Of a DNA stretch of 25,947 nt, positions 24,893 to 25,947 are shown one piece after another; the first letter of the stretch is position 1, and each line of letters starts with the position of its first letter. The notes under the pieces are model-generated. The model saw only the letters and a program-made list of their open reading frames with translations. It searched no databases and was not told where the DNA came from. The position numbers and the translations under genes were made by a program. The stretch comes from CAYVBJ01 sp964517005 (lineage in GTDB: Bacteria; Bacteroidota; Rhodothermia; Balneolales; Balneolaceae). The DNA lies in NCBI GenBank assembly GCA_964517005.1, contig CAZFAJ010000040.1, positions 1 to 25,947 of the forward strand, read 5' to 3'.

Positions 24893-25947
24893 ATGACAGT
24901 TGACTGGAAAAATTACGAGCCTGTATTAATTCCGAATATTCCGGATTTGCATAAAATTGATGTTTACGAAAAAAATGGCGGATATAAAGCTTTTAAAAAA
25001 GTTTTAACAGACAAAAAAAGCTGGCCCGATCCCAAAAGTGTCGTTGATGAAGTTAAAGAGGCAAATATTCGCGGACGCGGAGGAGCCGGTTTTAATGCTG
25101 GACTTAAATGGTCCTTTATGCCGCCAGCTGACGGAAAACCAAGGTATCTGGCATGCAACGGAGATGAATCCGAGCCGGGTACGTTTAAAGACCGTAAAAT
25201 ATTTGAGTACAATCCGCACGTATTCATAGAAGGTGCACTTATAGCAGCTTATGCTATGCAAATCACCACCATTTATGTATATATTCGCGGAGAATACGGA
25301 GAATATATCAGAATGATGGAAAAGGCGATTAGTGACGCCTACGAAAAAGGTTATATCGGCAAAAACATTTTTGACTCAGATTACAGTGTGGATTTTTACG
25401 TGCATTCAGGAGCGGGGGCTTACATCTGTGGCGAAGAAACATCAATGCTTGAGTCACTTGAGGGCAAACGCGGTTATCCCCGGGTAAAACCGCCCTTCCC
25501 TGCTCAAAAAGGGTTGTGGGGACGCCCAACCACAATTAATAATATTGAAACGCTATCTCACGTAGTCAGTGTAATCAATAAGGGAGCAGACTGGTTTAAA
25601 AATATTGGGGCTGAAAACCATCCGGGACCACTTCTTTATGGCATCTCAGGGCATGTAAACAGGCCCGGTGTATATGAGTTTCCTTCAGGAATGCCTATCC
25701 TTGATTTGATCAATGATGTTGCAGGTGGTATTCGTAACGGGAAAAAATTAAAAGCAGTGATTCCCGGTGGCTCCTCAGTTCCTATCTTGCGTGCCGATCA
25801 ACTCGACGGTATAACCATGGACAGCGACTCTCTGAGAGAAGTAGGGTCAATGCTTGGTACAGCCGGAATGGTTGTAATGGATGAAGATACAGATATAGTA
25901 GATATGCTCTGGCGCATTACACATTTTTACCATCATGAATCGTGTGG
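24893..25947 (+). CDS. nuoF: NADH-quinone oxidoreductase subunit F, partial
   Basis: The first 351 codons of the 51-kDa-type subunit, which binds NADH, FMN and 4Fe-4S cluster N3; the gene runs off the window. GRGGAGF (61-67) and GAGAYICGEE (173-182) form the FMN/NADH site, and RPTTINNIET follows. The last complete codon is Cys351 in HESC, the first ligand of the N3 motif (SCGxCxPC), so the remaining ligands lie outside. The ATG at 24893 is 1 nt after the nuoE stop. An in-frame ATG at 24881 would add four residues and overlap nuoE; neither has a strong ribosome site. Confidence 0.94.
   Translation, partial: MTVDWKNYEPVLIPNIPDLHKIDVYEKNGGYKAFKKVLTDKKSWPDPKSVVDEVKEANIRGRGGAGFNAGLKWSFMPPADGKPRYLACNGDESEPGTFKDRKIFEYNPHVFIEGALIAAYAMQITTIYVYIRGEYGEYIRMMEKAISDAYEKGYIGKNIFDSDYSVDFYVHSGAGAYICGEETSMLESLEGKRGYPRVKPPFPAQKGLWGRPTTINNIETLSHVVSVINKGADWFKNIGAENHPGPLLYGISGHVNRPGVYEFPSGMPILDLINDVAGGIRNGKKLKAVIPGGSSVPILRADQLDGITMDSDSLREVGSMLGTAGMVVMDEDTDIVDMLWRITHFYHHESC

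Overview
The window looks like a chromosomal segment from a Gram-negative member of the Bacteroidota/Balneolota/Rhodothermota group, most likely Balneolaceae-like. This is an inference from gene content, not a database match. Supporting signs are a secreted protein ending in the YPNPFNPTT-type C-terminal sorting domain, lipoproteins with short lipoboxes, a lipoprotein-type GH97 glucosidase, an alpha/beta-fused 2-oxoacid dehydrogenase E1, AT-rich spacers, few clear Shine-Dalgarno sites, and a nuo operon with separate nuoC and nuoD. I see no tRNA, rRNA, CRISPR array, insertion sequence or phage gene.

Layout. 1-264: AT-rich spacer with a dyad. 265-4320 (minus): Ig-like lipoprotein, MscS-type channel and YfcC/DcuC-type carrier. 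4546-6251 (plus): nicotinamidase pncA and an FAD oxidoreductase with a 4-bp start/stop overlap. 6293-9982 (minus): a polyamine operon read speD - pdaD - speE, then an Omp85/BamA-like outer-membrane protein 7 nt behind speE. The 163-nt pdaD-speE gap holds a perfect 10-bp inverted repeat abutting a possible 13-codon leader ORF. 10154-12154 (plus): fused E1 alpha-beta dehydrogenase, divergent from speD.

12159-17676 is a mixed block, mostly on the minus strand: a 48-aa membrane protein, an internally deleted acyl-ACP-thioesterase-like remnant (plus), an AI-2E family permease, a GH97 lipoprotein, two overlooked small membrane proteins (50 and 56 aa) separated by only 2 nt, and an aldo/keto reductase with repeated TTC(A/G)GAAGT sites upstream. 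17814-21299 (minus): a TPR protein followed by a large sorting-domain protein with a lamin-tail-like region, with tandem hairpins between them. 21300-21654 is a gene-free 355-bp divergent region. 21655-25947 (plus): nuoABCDE and the first 351 codons of nuoF, cut by the window edge just at its 4Fe-4S cysteine motif.

How the genes work together. The clearest pathway is polyamine synthesis. PdaD makes agmatine from arginine, SpeD makes decarboxylated SAM, and SpeE transfers the aminopropyl group to putrescine or directly to agmatine. No agmatinase or agmatine deiminase is in the window, so the acceptor is open. NuoA-F form the peripheral arm of complex I with its first membrane subunit. The best candidates for something undescribed are the hairpin/leader arrangement inside the polyamine operon and the paired small membrane proteins. 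Both are hypotheses.
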